From Acorus gramineus (Eukaryota; Streptophyta; Magnoliopsida; Acorales; Acoraceae), in contig CM060849.1 of NCBI GenBank assembly GCA_030737835.1, positions 25,974,311 through 26,038,310 on the forward strand: a stretch of DNA of 64,000 nucleotides, written 5' to 3'. Each line of letters starts with the position of its first letter. Within the stretch, counting starts at the first letter, position 1. Made by a program: the position numbers and the translations under genes. Below, one piece after another: positions 47,768 through 60,100 of the stretch. The notes beneath the pieces were generated by a model that worked only from the letters and a program-made list of their open reading frames with translations, made no database searches and had not been told where the DNA came from.

Positions 47768-49307
47768 ATGGCGGAGGAGCACGCGGAGGGATCGAAATCG
47801 GCCGTGGAGTCGATGATGGACAAGATAACCGAGAAACTCCACATGGACGGTTCGTCGTCTTCGTCCGATTCGGATAACGAGAAGCCGTCGGAGTCGTCCA
47901 TCAAGCAGAAGGTCTTCCGCATCTTCGGCAGGGAGAAGCCGGTCCACTCCGTCTTCGGTGGCGGTAAACGTAAGTTCTCTTCATTTCTTCCTCTCTCTTT
48001 TTTTCTGGGAATGGATTGATCGATTATTTTGTTCGATCTCCTTTTCTGTTCTGACTGATCCCGTTTTATGATTTGATCTACTGATTAACAACATTTGTTC
48101 AGTAAGAGTTACTGAGATCTACCGTTCATTATTCATTTTTTATAGATTTTTTTTTTTTTGATTGTGCGCAATATATAATTCGTTGGTACTGATATCTTCG
48201 TTTCGTTTTTTTCGCCTTTACTTACCACAATCCCTAACTCTGTATTCTTCATACGGTGTCTGGGATATACATAGACCAAACTGCTTTTCAAATCCTTTAT
48301 ACTTGTATCAGATGTTCTTTTTTGTCTTTTTTTTTTTTTTTTGGATTTTCGGATGCCACAAGAGATCTCATCTCACCCATGTGTACGTATATGTACGTGA
48401 TTGATGTGCAGCGGCAGATGTGTTCCTGTGGAGGAACAAGAAAATATCAGGGGGGGTGTTGGGAGGGGCGACCGCAGCGTGGGTGCTGTTCGAGCTGCTG
48501 GAGTACCACCTGCTGACCCTCGTCTGCCACTGCCTCATCCTGTCAATCGCTGTCCTCTTCCTCTGGTCCAATGCCACCACCTTCATCAACAAGTAATTCA
48601 CTTCTCTTCATACCCTTCATAGTGGTCTCCCTTTTTTTATTATTTTATTTTTATCTGAACGATCTGTATTAATTGATTCCTTTTCTTTTTCAAGGTCTCC
48701 ACCACGCATCCCAGAGGTCAGCATTCCTGAGGACTTGGCTGTTAATGTTGCTCTGTCTCTGCGGTTTGAGATCAACAGGGCCTTTGCTGTATTGAGGGAC
48801 ATCGCGTCTGGTCGTGACCTGCGCAAGTTCCTCGCAGTAAGTATTTGTTTTTCTTTTCTTGTATTGCCCAAGTTAGCTTCTTCTAGTTTTGATATACGTG
48901 TAATTGCAATCCACTGTCTTTTACGGGTTTTTGTTGTCAACGTGTGTAATTGTTTTGTTGTCAACATTCCAATGTTTTAATATTTTTCATAGGTCATTGC
49001 TGGTTTGTGGCTTCTGTCGATTTTGGGGAGCTGCTGCAATTTCCTGACATTGTTCTACATAGGTGTGGATCGTCTATGATTTATCATCTTGTCTTTTGTT
49101 GAGTTCTTTTCCTTCTGGTTATTGACTTTGGTAAGCACAGTGTTTGTTCTGCTGCACACGGTGCCTGTTCTGTACGAGAAATATGAGACCCAAGTTGACT
49201 CCTTTGCTGAGAAAGCGACGATTGAGTTCAAGAAGCAGTATGCGGTGTTTGATGCGAAGGTTTTAAGCAAGATACCAAAGGGGCCATTGAAGAATAAGCT
49301 GCATTGA
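47768..49307 (+). CDS. Reticulon-like protein B (RTNLB)
   Basis: There are five exons, 47768-47969, 48412-48592, 48695-48836, 48993-49062 and 49141-49307, giving 253 residues. Reticulons wedge into the ER membrane with two long hydrophobic hairpins and shape tubules. The acidic, Ser-rich N-terminus (residues 1-60, with [19 protein letters not shown]) is cytosolic. The reticulon domain runs from about residue 69 ([20 protein letters not shown]) to the end. The first hairpin is around [16 protein letters not shown], the conserved link includes [19 protein letters not shown], and the second hairpin is around [20 protein letters not shown]. The C-terminus ends in [10 protein letters not shown]. 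All splice sites are GT-AG and phases agree. Length is typical of short plant RTNLBs. Confidence 0.95.
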
Positions 49308-50242
49308 ACGGAGACATGGAGCAAAGGTATTGCCATTGGTCATGGTAGGTCTTGACAGATGTTGATTCAGTAGATGTCCTTCCTTCGGTGTTTTCATGCT
49401 GTTTCATCATTATTGGTTTTAAGCCATTCCTTCAATCCATGCCTGGGAAGAGGCCTCAGAGTGGATAAACTTAGTATTTTGTGAGCGATTCCAATGCTTG
49501 TTTTTTGGGTCCTTTGGATTATCCCTATATTTGCACTGTTTTATGTAATCTGGGCATTTTGCATAAATGTTTTTCCTGTGAGTGGATTTTTGTGTGATCC
49601 GCATATCCTCTTCTTAAATTGATCTCTATGCGTCCATATGGAAAATATATTATAACTTTATTCAGATTTGGTAATATTTTTTTGATAAAGTTTATTTGAT
49701 GTGGTTCTAGTATATCAGTTGAGTGTTGACTTGTTCTCTGTTGAAGATTAGATGCTTTATATGTCTGTCACTATCTCATTCTTATGGAAAAATCAGTAAT
49801 GTACTATAAAGATTTAGGATTGAATGTTGGAGTTGATTTAGCTCTTCCTTAGTATTACAACTTAATGTTATTTCATTGTGATGATATATGGATTTTTTAT
49901 GTTACTATACCTTGGTCTCTATATGTGGAGAAACAATTGTTTTTTTATTTTATTTTATTTTATCCAAACGTTGAATATTAGTTTGATGCATTGTGATTTA
50001 CATGTACTGTTTCTGTGTTGACAAACAAATACTATAAGTAGTCTATGTTGGCAAGTTAATTTTTAATCTAGCATCGCATTGCAAAAAAACATACTAATGA
50101 GTGAGATAAATTTTTTTGTTACTATACTAGAAATTATTTAAATTTATGTAAGTTGCAATTCTAGTCTATGATCTGTGAGAGGTTATTTTATTGTCTAGTG
50201 ACGATTTCGTCGTTTTCATTTTAGGATTCTTCATTTAGATGA
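49308..50242. other. 3' flank of the reticulon gene
   Basis: T-rich sequence probably including the 3' UTR; no further coding exon recognised. Confidence 0.5.
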
Positions 50243-50563
50243 ATATATATATATATATATATATATATCTATAGTGAAATGATAAGATGCGGTCACCATA
50301 CCCTCTTCCTTAGGTGTGGTCACCGGTGTCATTACCATCCGATTAAATGGATTTTAATCAGACGGTTAAAATAACCACCCCATGAAATCACATATATCCC
50401 TATGAATCATGATCCCTCTTTTTTCTCCACATGATCTCCCCTTTTATCTCTTGTTTGATTAAATGCACCATTTTTGTATGGTGATTAGAAGGTGACCGCA
50501 TATTAAAAGGGAGTATGGTGTCCACACCATATCACCTCTCTCTCTCTCTATATATATATATAT
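50243..50563. mobile_element. MITE set inside a (TA)n microsatellite (Micron-like)
   Basis: A (TA)n run precedes (about 50243-50268) and another follows (about 50549-50563) a unit of about 280 bp. Its ends GTGAAATGATAAGATGCGGTCACCATAC (in part) and the reversed GGTGATATGGTGTGGACACC (in part) are diverged inverted repeats. Rice Micron elements are known to sit in (TA)n tracts; kinship with them is inference. Confidence 0.6.
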
Positions 50564-52501
50564 GTCATGCCTAAGATGTCAGTTTTTTATGAACAATAAT
50601 ATTGATTTTTAATTCCTCTATCTTCTTGTGTTCTCTTTCTTCCAATCTTTTCTAATCTTCTTTCTTCTTACCCGTATTTGTTCTTCATATTTCTTGCCCT
50701 CTTCTGTTTTTCATCAATTTGGTATCAGAATATATATTAGAATTTCAAGTAGTTAGATTTTTTAACTTGTTCAGGGATGGACATTTTTAGTTTATTATTC
50801 CCTATACTATATTTATAAGTGTAGTGCCATTGTGTTAATATTTTTTATGGATTTTTTCATTATTGATTCCCTTGTCCACCCCACCCCCTACCCCAACATC
50901 TTGCTTCTTCTTTCATATCTTTTTCTTTCTCCTCTTCCCTTCTGCATTCTTTTTTTCCTCTCATTCTCCGCTGTTCTGGCATTGTTCATGATAGGCCTGT
51001 GCTGCAAATGTGCTGAATGGAGTATGATGAGATTTTTTTTTTATCTCAGTTTTTGGCCATCTTTTGTTTTTTAAAAAAAATTCCTTGGTTTTGTGTGTTC
51101 CTTTTATGTTTTTGTGGTTGTGATGGTGATTTTTTATTCTTTCCTTATTTTTAAGTGGTGCATTTTGGCTTCTGAGTTTTGACTGCTGGAAGGAAAATTT
51201 GGTACCGCCAAAAAAAGTTGCATGTTATTTTGTTGCAAGATCCTGAGGGTTTACCTGTTAGCTTATGTGATAGTCATCATGGAAGTTCAGACCTCTCTTT
51301 TCACCTATTCATTTATATCTCCTTTTAACTTCTACCAGTTAATTGGCACCGCACCCTATGGTGCATAAGCAATCTGCCACAAATCCATGTGTTGTGGAGA
51401 TGCTTGTTCGGGCTTGCCGACGCAGCATGGTTTCAGTTACTTTTGAAGTGTGCAATTTGGTTGAGAGGTTGTGTTTGCTGAACAGTGGGGGTGCATAGTT
51501 GTGTTTTCTAAAGTGAACCAGTGATTTGAGTATGCAACTGGAAATTTGTGTTGGCATCCCCAGTTTTTTTTTTTGTTGATTTATGTTGGAGACAGATGAG
51601 AGTTAATAGGTATGATCATGAAGTTTTTATGTTGAACTCAGGAAGGAATATCAATGTTCTTTTTACAGGATATAAAGGATGATTTTTATATACAAGAAGA
51701 TTGTCTTGGTTCTTGAAAACCTCAAAAGTAATGTTTTTTTTGGGTTGATATTTATAGAGATTTTGAGATCTGGAAGTGTGAGAGTTGGGTGGGTGACCAA
51801 AGAATAAGGATTTGATATTCTTTGGAGATAAATATTATCTCTGGGTAGGAATAGCTGTAAGAAACTGGATCTTTAATTTGTACTGGTTAGGAGATGCTAA
51901 TCATTGATCATGTGAAACCATGCAAAAATTTGTGTGGTTTTCAGCAGGTAAAGCTTTTTTAGCTTCTATCACCATTGATCCCCAAGTCTTGGATGATGTT
52001 TCATAGGGTTAATGATGTTTTTTGGTCGGGTTTAGATGTATTTCAACCTTGACAATCAGAGTCCTATGTTATGCATGTAAATATCAATTTAAAATCCAGG
52101 CCCTTGTAGTTTCTCATGATTAGGTGTGATTTGTTTACGTACTTATGACTCAAGCCAAAAGTTCACACAAAATGCTAGAATAGCAATGTGAATTTCATTT
52201 GAATTTGTTTTGACAACTATATTTTATGTAGACATTGAATTTCATTTGAATGTGTTGGCCATCTCACACTGTAAACCGAGCATAGTATAATTTTGATGGC
52301 TGTGATGAATTTTTGATACGTGAAGTGTTTTCATGTGTGGCTTTTGTTTCCATATGTTCGCCCACCTGAGAGTGCTAGTATGCTTCTGGATAGTGTTTTT
52401 TTAGTGACTTGCTGCATCGGGTAATGTATATAAGCTTGTAGAACATAGAATGACACTGCCATTTCGGGAGTATTAATTGTGATTGACTGCTACTTGACAC
52501 C
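50564..52501. other. Intergenic DNA
   Basis: T-rich DNA without recognised exons. Small open frames here match no family I know. Confidence 0.5.
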
Positions 52502-53008
52502 TGGAGGTGTAAAACGTGCCGTGACGGCTGAGGCATGGTATGTTATGGCATGTCCATGTTATTGGCACGGCACAATTAAAGTGTATGGGCTATGTCGGGC
52601 TAGCCTTATAGCACTTGGGCCATTTCTGACACAACACGATATGCATGACACGTTAAGAAACATGCATGACATGGTAGTATATTAAAGTATATGGACAGCC
52701 GCGTGTTAATGAGCATGACACATACGATGACACATGATATAGATGAAGCATATAATATATAATATATTGAATAGATGAAGCATATAATATATTGAATAAA
52801 TGTTTTATCTTATTGTTTTATTAAATATATATAATGCTTTTGTCTGTGTTATATATACATATATAATAAATTTAATATAAAAAGAACTAAAGTTTAAAAT
52901 AAAAATTATTTTTTTTGAAAAAGATCAAGGGCTGGCCCAGCGGGACAGGCACGACACAGTCTGTCAAAGTTAGCTGGCCGGGTTGGTATAACCCATTTTA
53001 TACCTCTA
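52502..53008. mobile_element. hAT-type MITE with GGCACGACAC motifs (507 bp)
   Basis: The ends TGGAGGTGTAAAACG and CCATTTTATACCTCTA are inverted. The flanking 8-mers TTGACACC and TTGACACT match at seven of eight. The interior carries many GGCACG, GACACG and GCATGACA variants. No coding capacity. Confidence 0.78.
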
Positions 53009-53059
53009 TTGACACTCTTTCTGTTTGAGTACCGATATAAACTATTTCAGGATTTATAA

Positions 53060-53927
53060 CTATTTTAGTATGGCCCCGCGCGCGCGCCCGAACCCCTCCC
53101 ACCACCTATGCAAGGCATGCTTGACCACTTAAAAACCCTAACAATCATCTAAACAAGCTAAGGGAGGAGGAGAACTTACCAAAAAGGAGGGGAAGGAAAA
53201 AGGGGGAAACTCGGGTGCCCTTTGCGCACCAAACCACCACAACCGCCACCACCAACACCACCACCTTCTCAGCCACTATTCAAGCCCTAAAATGGCTGAA
53301 AACAGGGGTGGGGAAAGGCATGAGAGGGAGATAGAGAGAAGGGAAACAAAAACAAATACGACTCAAAGATTTCACACACACATACCTTCACTTCTCCTCT
53401 CTAGGTCTTTCTTCTTCTTCTTCTTTTACTACCTCTATTTGGAACAAATGAGGAAGGAAGAGGGAGTGAAGGAGTGAGTGAGAGGGAGAGGGAGATGTGG
53501 ATTGAAGGGGGACGCCCACTAATAGGACCACACACACAAACACATTAATGAAAAAAAAATGGTTGGTGAGGCTTGACTTTGAGTCAACCCAACCACACAA
53601 AAAAAACAAAAAGGTTTGACCAAGTCAATGGTCAAATTTGACTTGGTCCAAGTCTTCTTGACTTGGTCAAGTCCCCCTTTGACATTCCAAAATCGGTCAA
53701 AACCCGGATACGATTCGGAACTGCTAAATTTTCTAAAACGTTATCGGAATTCGATGAAATTTTTGTGAGTGGCTCGAAATGGCACCAGGACTCATAATGT
53801 GCAGTTAGATTTTCAATCGGAGTTCTCGAGCTCATGCAGATAGCTAAAAGTCTAAAATTTTAGCGGTTCTGATCGAAAAAAGAAAAATTGGAAAACTACC
53901 AGAAATGTCCCAATGGTGACCAAAAGG
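53060..53927 (-). mobile_element. LTR-like fossil fragment
   Basis: On the minus strand the text has the feel of a gypsy-type LTR or its leader: TTGACCAAGTCAA motifs, ATTCCGATAACGTTTTAG and GCCACTCACAAAAATTTC. No coding part and no clear ends are seen. Its left part (53060-53500) is mixed purine-rich DNA of unclear nature. Confidence 0.35.
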
Positions 53928-54932
53928 CTAAAAGTGACACATATATAACATAGACATCATGGATGCGTTTGCTTCAGGCATTGATGCATTTGCTTCAGGC
54001 AACGATGCAGAACCAGTTGGACGGGATGCATGATTTTTCAATAAAAATTCGTTGTTTTGCTCGGCAACAAGGAGGCATGACATTAATGCCGAGTATTTTT
54101 CAAATCTTCGCTCTCGATACTGCTGCTGCATGAGCACATTCGAGGCATGAAAAATAGAATATATTTTTTCTAACATATCCTCTTCTGTTACCTTTTCACC
54201 ACACAACTTAAGTTGTAAACTAATTTTAAAAATGGCAGAATTATAATCAGCAACAAATTTGAAATCTTGCAATAGCAGGTGCATCCAATCATATTGGGGA
54301 GGATGACTGTCTTTTGATGATCGTATCGATCTTTCAAGCTCTCCCAAAGGGTAAGAGGATCTTTCACCGTGAGGTACTCGCTTTTGAGATCCTCATGAAT
54401 GTGGTGGCGAAGGAAAATCATTGCTTTTGCGCGGTCCTGCAGGGACTCTTGATTTCCTTGCTTTATTGTGTTGCCAAGGTTCATGGCATCAAGGTGAATT
54501 TCAGCATCAAGTATCCATGAGAGATAGTTGTTGCCCGAAATATCAAGTGCGGTGAATTCGAGTTTTGTAAGATTCGACATGGTAGATATCTCTATAAGAA
54601 AAATAAAATAATGTCACCACATGTATCGAGAATATAAATAAATATATAAACAATAAAACTTGAAGTATTAATTGTTTACCTTAAATAATATAGGTTCGGC
54701 AATAAGTATTTGCAATACTAACATATTTGAATAAACCATAATAATTTTGAAAATCATGGATTTACGAAAAAAATTCATACAAAAGGGACTACCTTTATTA
54801 AAAAAAAATGTGCACTATTCACTAAAATATTTCTACATTTAAAGACACAAATAGAATTGAATGTGTTTATAGTCATTTAACATCAAATCAATATGATATC
54901 ATGTCTTTCAAGTTTGTGTACCATGTCAAAAT

Positions 54933-55056
54933 GAGTAGGTGATGGACAAAATTTTGATCGACCAGTATGTATGTTTTTAAGAGTATACTAAGAAGAGTAG
55001 GTGATGGACAAAGTTTTGATCGACCAGTATTTATGTTTTTAAGAGTATACTAAGAA
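54933..55056. repeat. 62-bp tandem duplication
   Basis: Two 62-bp units start GAGTAGGTGATGGACAAA at 54933 and 54995 and differ at about two bases. They lie in the leader region of the Copia fossil. Confidence 0.88.
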
Positions 55057-55101
55057 GAAAAAACATATTTGGTCCGGTATGACATTATTGAGGGCATCTA
55101 A

Positions 55102-55103
<2 letters not shown>

Positions 55104-55138
<35 letters not shown>
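55104..55138. repeat. (AT)n microsatellite
   Basis: An uninterrupted AT dinucleotide run of about 17 units. Confidence 0.85.
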
Positions 55139-55141
<3 letters not shown>

Positions 55142-55880
55142 CAAGAAAAGACGGATAGATTCTGCTATGAAGGAATAATGGTAGAAGAGGTGATGAACTT
55201 TGTTCAAAATGCATGAAAGCATGATTTGTTAAAATCACAAATGCTATTGTACAACTATTAGGCAATGAAATAAGCACATGAAGAAACAGAAACTCTGATC
55301 TAAATGTAATAGGTTTACAAACAGTTTTTTTTTTTTTTTTTGTTAATACTATGCTATAGAAACTGCATAAAGAAATGCATTCTTAAAACAAATCTATAAA
55401 AGAATATAGCGCATGGGTATATTTAATTATGAAGCATAGAGTAAAAAACGAAAACCATTTTTTTTTATAAAAAAGAAAATCATAAAATTGTCTACCATGT
55501 TGTACACAAAATATAAGATAAGATCATGATGATTTGAGCATCATGAACTCACTAAAATACAAACCTCTTTAGCGAATTAAACAATAGCTTCGTCGTGCTG
55601 ATAACGTGTTATAAACTAAGTAGAATATAAATACATAAACAAAATACACAAGCAAATAGAGAAGTAGAGAGGTGTTTATTCTTCAATTGTTGGTTGTGGA
55701 ATACATGAGAAACCTCTCTATTTATAGGGTGCATAGAGGAATTCCAAAAGGAAGGGTTACAAGTCTATAGAGGTGAGAGGGTAGACAATGGAGTGATTAA
55801 TAGTGGGGGTTATGGAGTTGAAGAGTGGGGGGAGGTTATGGCTTTGAGGAGTGGTGGTTATCCACTATATTCACAACAGA

Positions 55881-56252
55881 AATATTGATATTCGAAGATG
55901 ATCTGGAGTGCAGATATAGATATCAGTCTATCCGATCTAAAAAATATCTGCATCTGACATATATTATAAAAATATATATATATTTGAATTATACATTACT
56001 CATATTGTTATGATTAAACACAAAGATGATATATTATAATACTATTAAATTTATTAAATTTTCAATGTATAATATCTGAAAAAGAGAAAAGACCTAAAAG
56101 ATCTCAATTTTAATTTTGACGTTTCTTTAAAATATCACTTGATTATCTAAATTAATGTCAATATAATTCAAAAATTAATATCCATATCCGAATATGAAAG
56201 TTAGGATATAGATATTAACATATCCAATCTGTATCCGTCCGATTGACAGACT
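55881..56252 (+). repeat. Dispersed repeat family B, copy 2
   Basis: Same family and orientation as 29565-29985, with several small gaps. It begins two bases beyond the end of the Copia LTR, so the LTR element probably inserted into or beside it. Confidence 0.72.
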
Positions 56253-57185
56253 CAGATAAGAGTCTATAAGCGCACTAAACTAAATAGACAGTTATTCCAA
56301 CTTCCAAGTAGGACTAGAATAATCTATTATACTTGTACAACATAAAAAAAACAAAAAAATAATGATAATATTAAAAATACAATCAAACATAAATTATTTA
56401 TTCTGAGATCATTATGACATCGTCGCACCTAAATGGATTTAGAGAAATAAGTGAAGAAATGGTCAAGAGAACAATCTATCACATTTGTAATGTAACTTGA
56501 TTTTAAAATAAAAGTAGAAATAAAACTTAACTTTTTACAACCCTTTAATTTTTTTAGAATCCTAAAACCCATATGAAAATACCCTTTTATTGCACGCCCT
56601 ATGAGGTATCTTTCACCACCTGCACATTATTGCACATTTTGTAACTGTTATCCATTCCATATACATTATTATGTTAATCAGATGTAACTCAATCCCAAAA
56701 AAGATCTGAAAGCCAGAGTTTCTATACCTGATTGGAACCAAATAATCCATACATGGGCGCCACCACTCACAAAAAACACATTCCCAATATAACTATTGTA
56801 CACACGGAATGTATATTTTTTTAAAAAAATCATTACAAAATGGAATGATTAACATTACAAACACTCTCTCACCTATATCTAATGACCGGCCCTTTGGCCG
56901 CTTCCGTGTACAAAGCCTTCATATTAACACAAAACCACATTGCTAGAATCCATTAATCGATTAGCCTGCAACCAAAAGAGTATTCTGAAATCCTCAATTT
57001 GTGAATCTTTATACACAGCCGACTGTCCTGCGCATCAACACAGGCTGCCAAAGGACGAGCAAGTTCCCCAATGATGTCCCTTTCCGGTAAAAATCACACA
57101 ATGATACAGGATGAAGGCATGATGTTTTCTTTCCTTGCCTTGAGAGAGTTCATAATGTCGTATGGTCATCAAAAGAGATTTAGTT
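56253..57185. other. Intergenic DNA, 3' side of AUG6
   Basis: AT-rich; the right part should hold the AUG6 3' UTR. No other gene seen. Confidence 0.5.
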
Positions 57186-60100
57186 TCACACATGGAGATC
57201 ATCTGCTTGACGTATCATTAATGCTGCATCTGTTTCAGACAATGGCGCTGCAAAGAAAAAGCAGATGATCGATGTGAGCAAAACACAGATAACTGGAAGA
57301 CATGCTACATAACACAAAAGATGTTACTGAAAACAATGCCATAAAAGAAAGATATCCATCGTCTTTAATAATGTTGTCAGAAACCAAACTAACTCTTGGC
57401 AGGTTAGTAGAAGTATCCCCTCCTCACCGAGGGGTACTAGGTTCTTGTCTTTCTCCTATGATAGGAGAAAGATATAACCAGGAGGGAAAAAAAAACAATA
57501 TTGTAAGAAAAATGAAAGAATTTTGTGACCTTTATATGTACAACTAGCATACAAAGAACATACTCTGCATGTGCTGAAGAGGGAGGGGGGGGTATGAAAT
57601 AAGGGGTTAATAAGATGGGTTTTCATGGGACTTACCATCCATAATGATAAATTTAGTTGAGGTACGTTTTCAATCAAAATGGGAGATCAGGTTAACCATT
57701 AACATGTGAAACCAGTTGAAAAGCCTCCTTCCTAAACTTTTCTCCTCTCTTCAAATACAGTTTGTTTCATTCTAGCTAGACCCCCAACATATGCCAACCA
57801 TTAAGCAGTTTTTTGAGTTAACACAATGGCATAGATATGAGAAAGCATCAATAATTTAATATTAACCTTTTCCAAAGGTTTGGGTTAGCACTATGAATAT
57901 TTTCTGGGTTTCTATTTCATATTGGATTATCATCTTCTCTTTTCTTAATAAACAACTACCATCATAGTTTTCAATAGTTGGGGTAGGTTTTCAATCAAAA
58001 TGGGAGACCAGGTTCATCACTGGTCAAAGTCCCCTCTCTTTGAAATCTGTTCATCGCTGATTAGCTGTTGCATGTGGTCATACCAACTCAAACAAGGTAT
58101 TAATATTTTTTTTGGACAAATTACATCAATCACACCAGGTCAATCTATCTGAGTTTCCCGACTGATACATGCTTCTAGAAAAGGTCAACAGATGTCATGG
58201 GCAGATTCACAAACTTTAGAGAAAACCAATGCAAAATGACATGCACAAAGATATGGCTCTTTTTGGCTGACATGAACATTCATATGAGTGAAACCCTACG
58301 GAATTTGACAGTCGTCCATACCATACCAAAAAAGAAAGAAACTTCAAAATTTGAGGACCCAATGATATTTCATAAAGTAAAAAAAGAAGAAGCTAAACAC
58401 TTGAGACATTTTAGGGATGAATCTACATACCGAGCAAGTCCTCATATGCATCCGTGGTGAATGGTGAATCCATTAGCAATGGAGGAGAGAACACATGATC
58501 TTGCATTTCTCCAATATCGTAGAAAAGCCTTTGTGAATTAGAAGCCACATGATCTATAGATAAGTTAGAGGGGGAGACCTCATTTACTTGATCTCCATTT
58601 TCATTGGGCACACTCCAATGATTCAATTGTTTATAACTTGCTCTATTATCTGAAACACCCTCAATTAGACCATTTGGAAGCTGGTGTTTAGATAGAGCGG
58701 CTTCACGAACAGAACGCTTTAAACTTTGTGCATAAAAACTATCACTATCTGCAAAAGAAGCAGAAATGGCTGCTATAAAACCCAATATAATTTTCTCAAT
58801 GTAAAATGAATGACAAATTTCACTGCCCAATAGCTGAATGCCAAAACAGAAATCAATAAAATTTTAGCAAAATAGCGAGAACCAATAGAGAAATCAATGT
58901 ATAATGTGAATCTTTACATCAGATTTTAGAAGAGGGAAATGTCTACAACTTGCTTATTTATGTTAAAAAATTTGCAAATTTTGGCTCATGTATTTGTAAG
59001 ATATCATCCTTTTTAAAACTAGCTTAAAGCAGAACATATATGATACCCTGTACAGCACAAACACCTGTTCATATTTTACTTTCCAGAAGTGGCGAACAAA
59101 TCATGTATCATGTAAAATAATTTGGAGGGTGAAGTGAAAAATCAACAGAAGGTGATACCTTGTATGGGGTTTTCCACATGATCATTGGGATTGAAAGATT
59201 TCCCTCTAGGTAAATTCGTTTCCTGGTTTGCTTGAAGAACTCCAGTGAGCTTTTTTTGTGTGTTTGCAGCTTTACCAGGAGGTACACTAAATAATTGAGG
59301 AAGTTTAAGAGCAGGACTGGTAGAAACTGTCTCAAGCTGAACAGAAGACAACCTTGAAGTTACATCAACAACTTCATTGGCACTATTTTCCTGTTAAACT
59401 CAGCAGCAAATTATGTAAGCACATGGATAAAATAAATAAATAAACTTCATTGGAAAAGTGGTTAATAAATAACTAAATAAGAAATCCGTACAGTTGTCCT
59501 CCCACTGCTCTGGGCCTGGGTGGACAAAGTTGATCGACCATTGTGTTTTGGCAAAGGGATCACAGAGGATGTTTGATTAACTTCTTCAGTGAGCTTGGAT
59601 ATTGATTGTTGCATTTCAGGAACCGATTCCTTCAATTTATCAATGAGGTCCTGCATAAATATAAGGTTTAAAAAAGAAAGCAAATGGTTAATGCAGTAGT
59701 CCTCCCACTTAAAAGAGAGATTCAAAGAATGAATCAGCAAAACAAACAAAAAGTAATCCGACATAAAATTTTCTGTAATTGTTGAAGATATGCCTGCACT
59801 AGAACGAAAAAAATGTTCAAGAAGCCTACACTCACTCAAAGGTAATAATAACAAAAAACAATCATACTAATATACCTGTATACTAGCTAGGTGTTGGCGA
59901 TGTTCTGAAAGGGTTGCATCCAAAGATTCTGCATGACCACCAGCGCCTCGGAGAAGCTCTGGGCCCTCCCCATCATTAGCCTTTGCCTGTGGACCATAAG
60001 TTATGAAATAGTTATTTGCGGCATCAAAAGAGCTGGCATAAGGATCAATCAATTGAGAGAAGAAGCTTTGGTCATGAAGCAAAGTCGAAATCATAAATTA

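Larger units (their letters stand above)
53928..55878 (-). mobile_element. Truncated Copia-type LTR element (fossil)
   Basis: One LTR of 272 bp (55607-55878, beginning TGTTGTGAATA on the minus strand and ending TTTATAACA) contains a TATAAATAG box. It is followed by a primer-binding-like stretch and a leader. Then come gag-like pieces (53928-54580) with the UBN2-type gag fold seen in plant Copia elements. Protease, integrase, reverse transcriptase and the second LTR are absent. The element is broken, with at least one disruption in gag besides the loss of the whole distal part. It is probably old. Confidence 0.75.
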
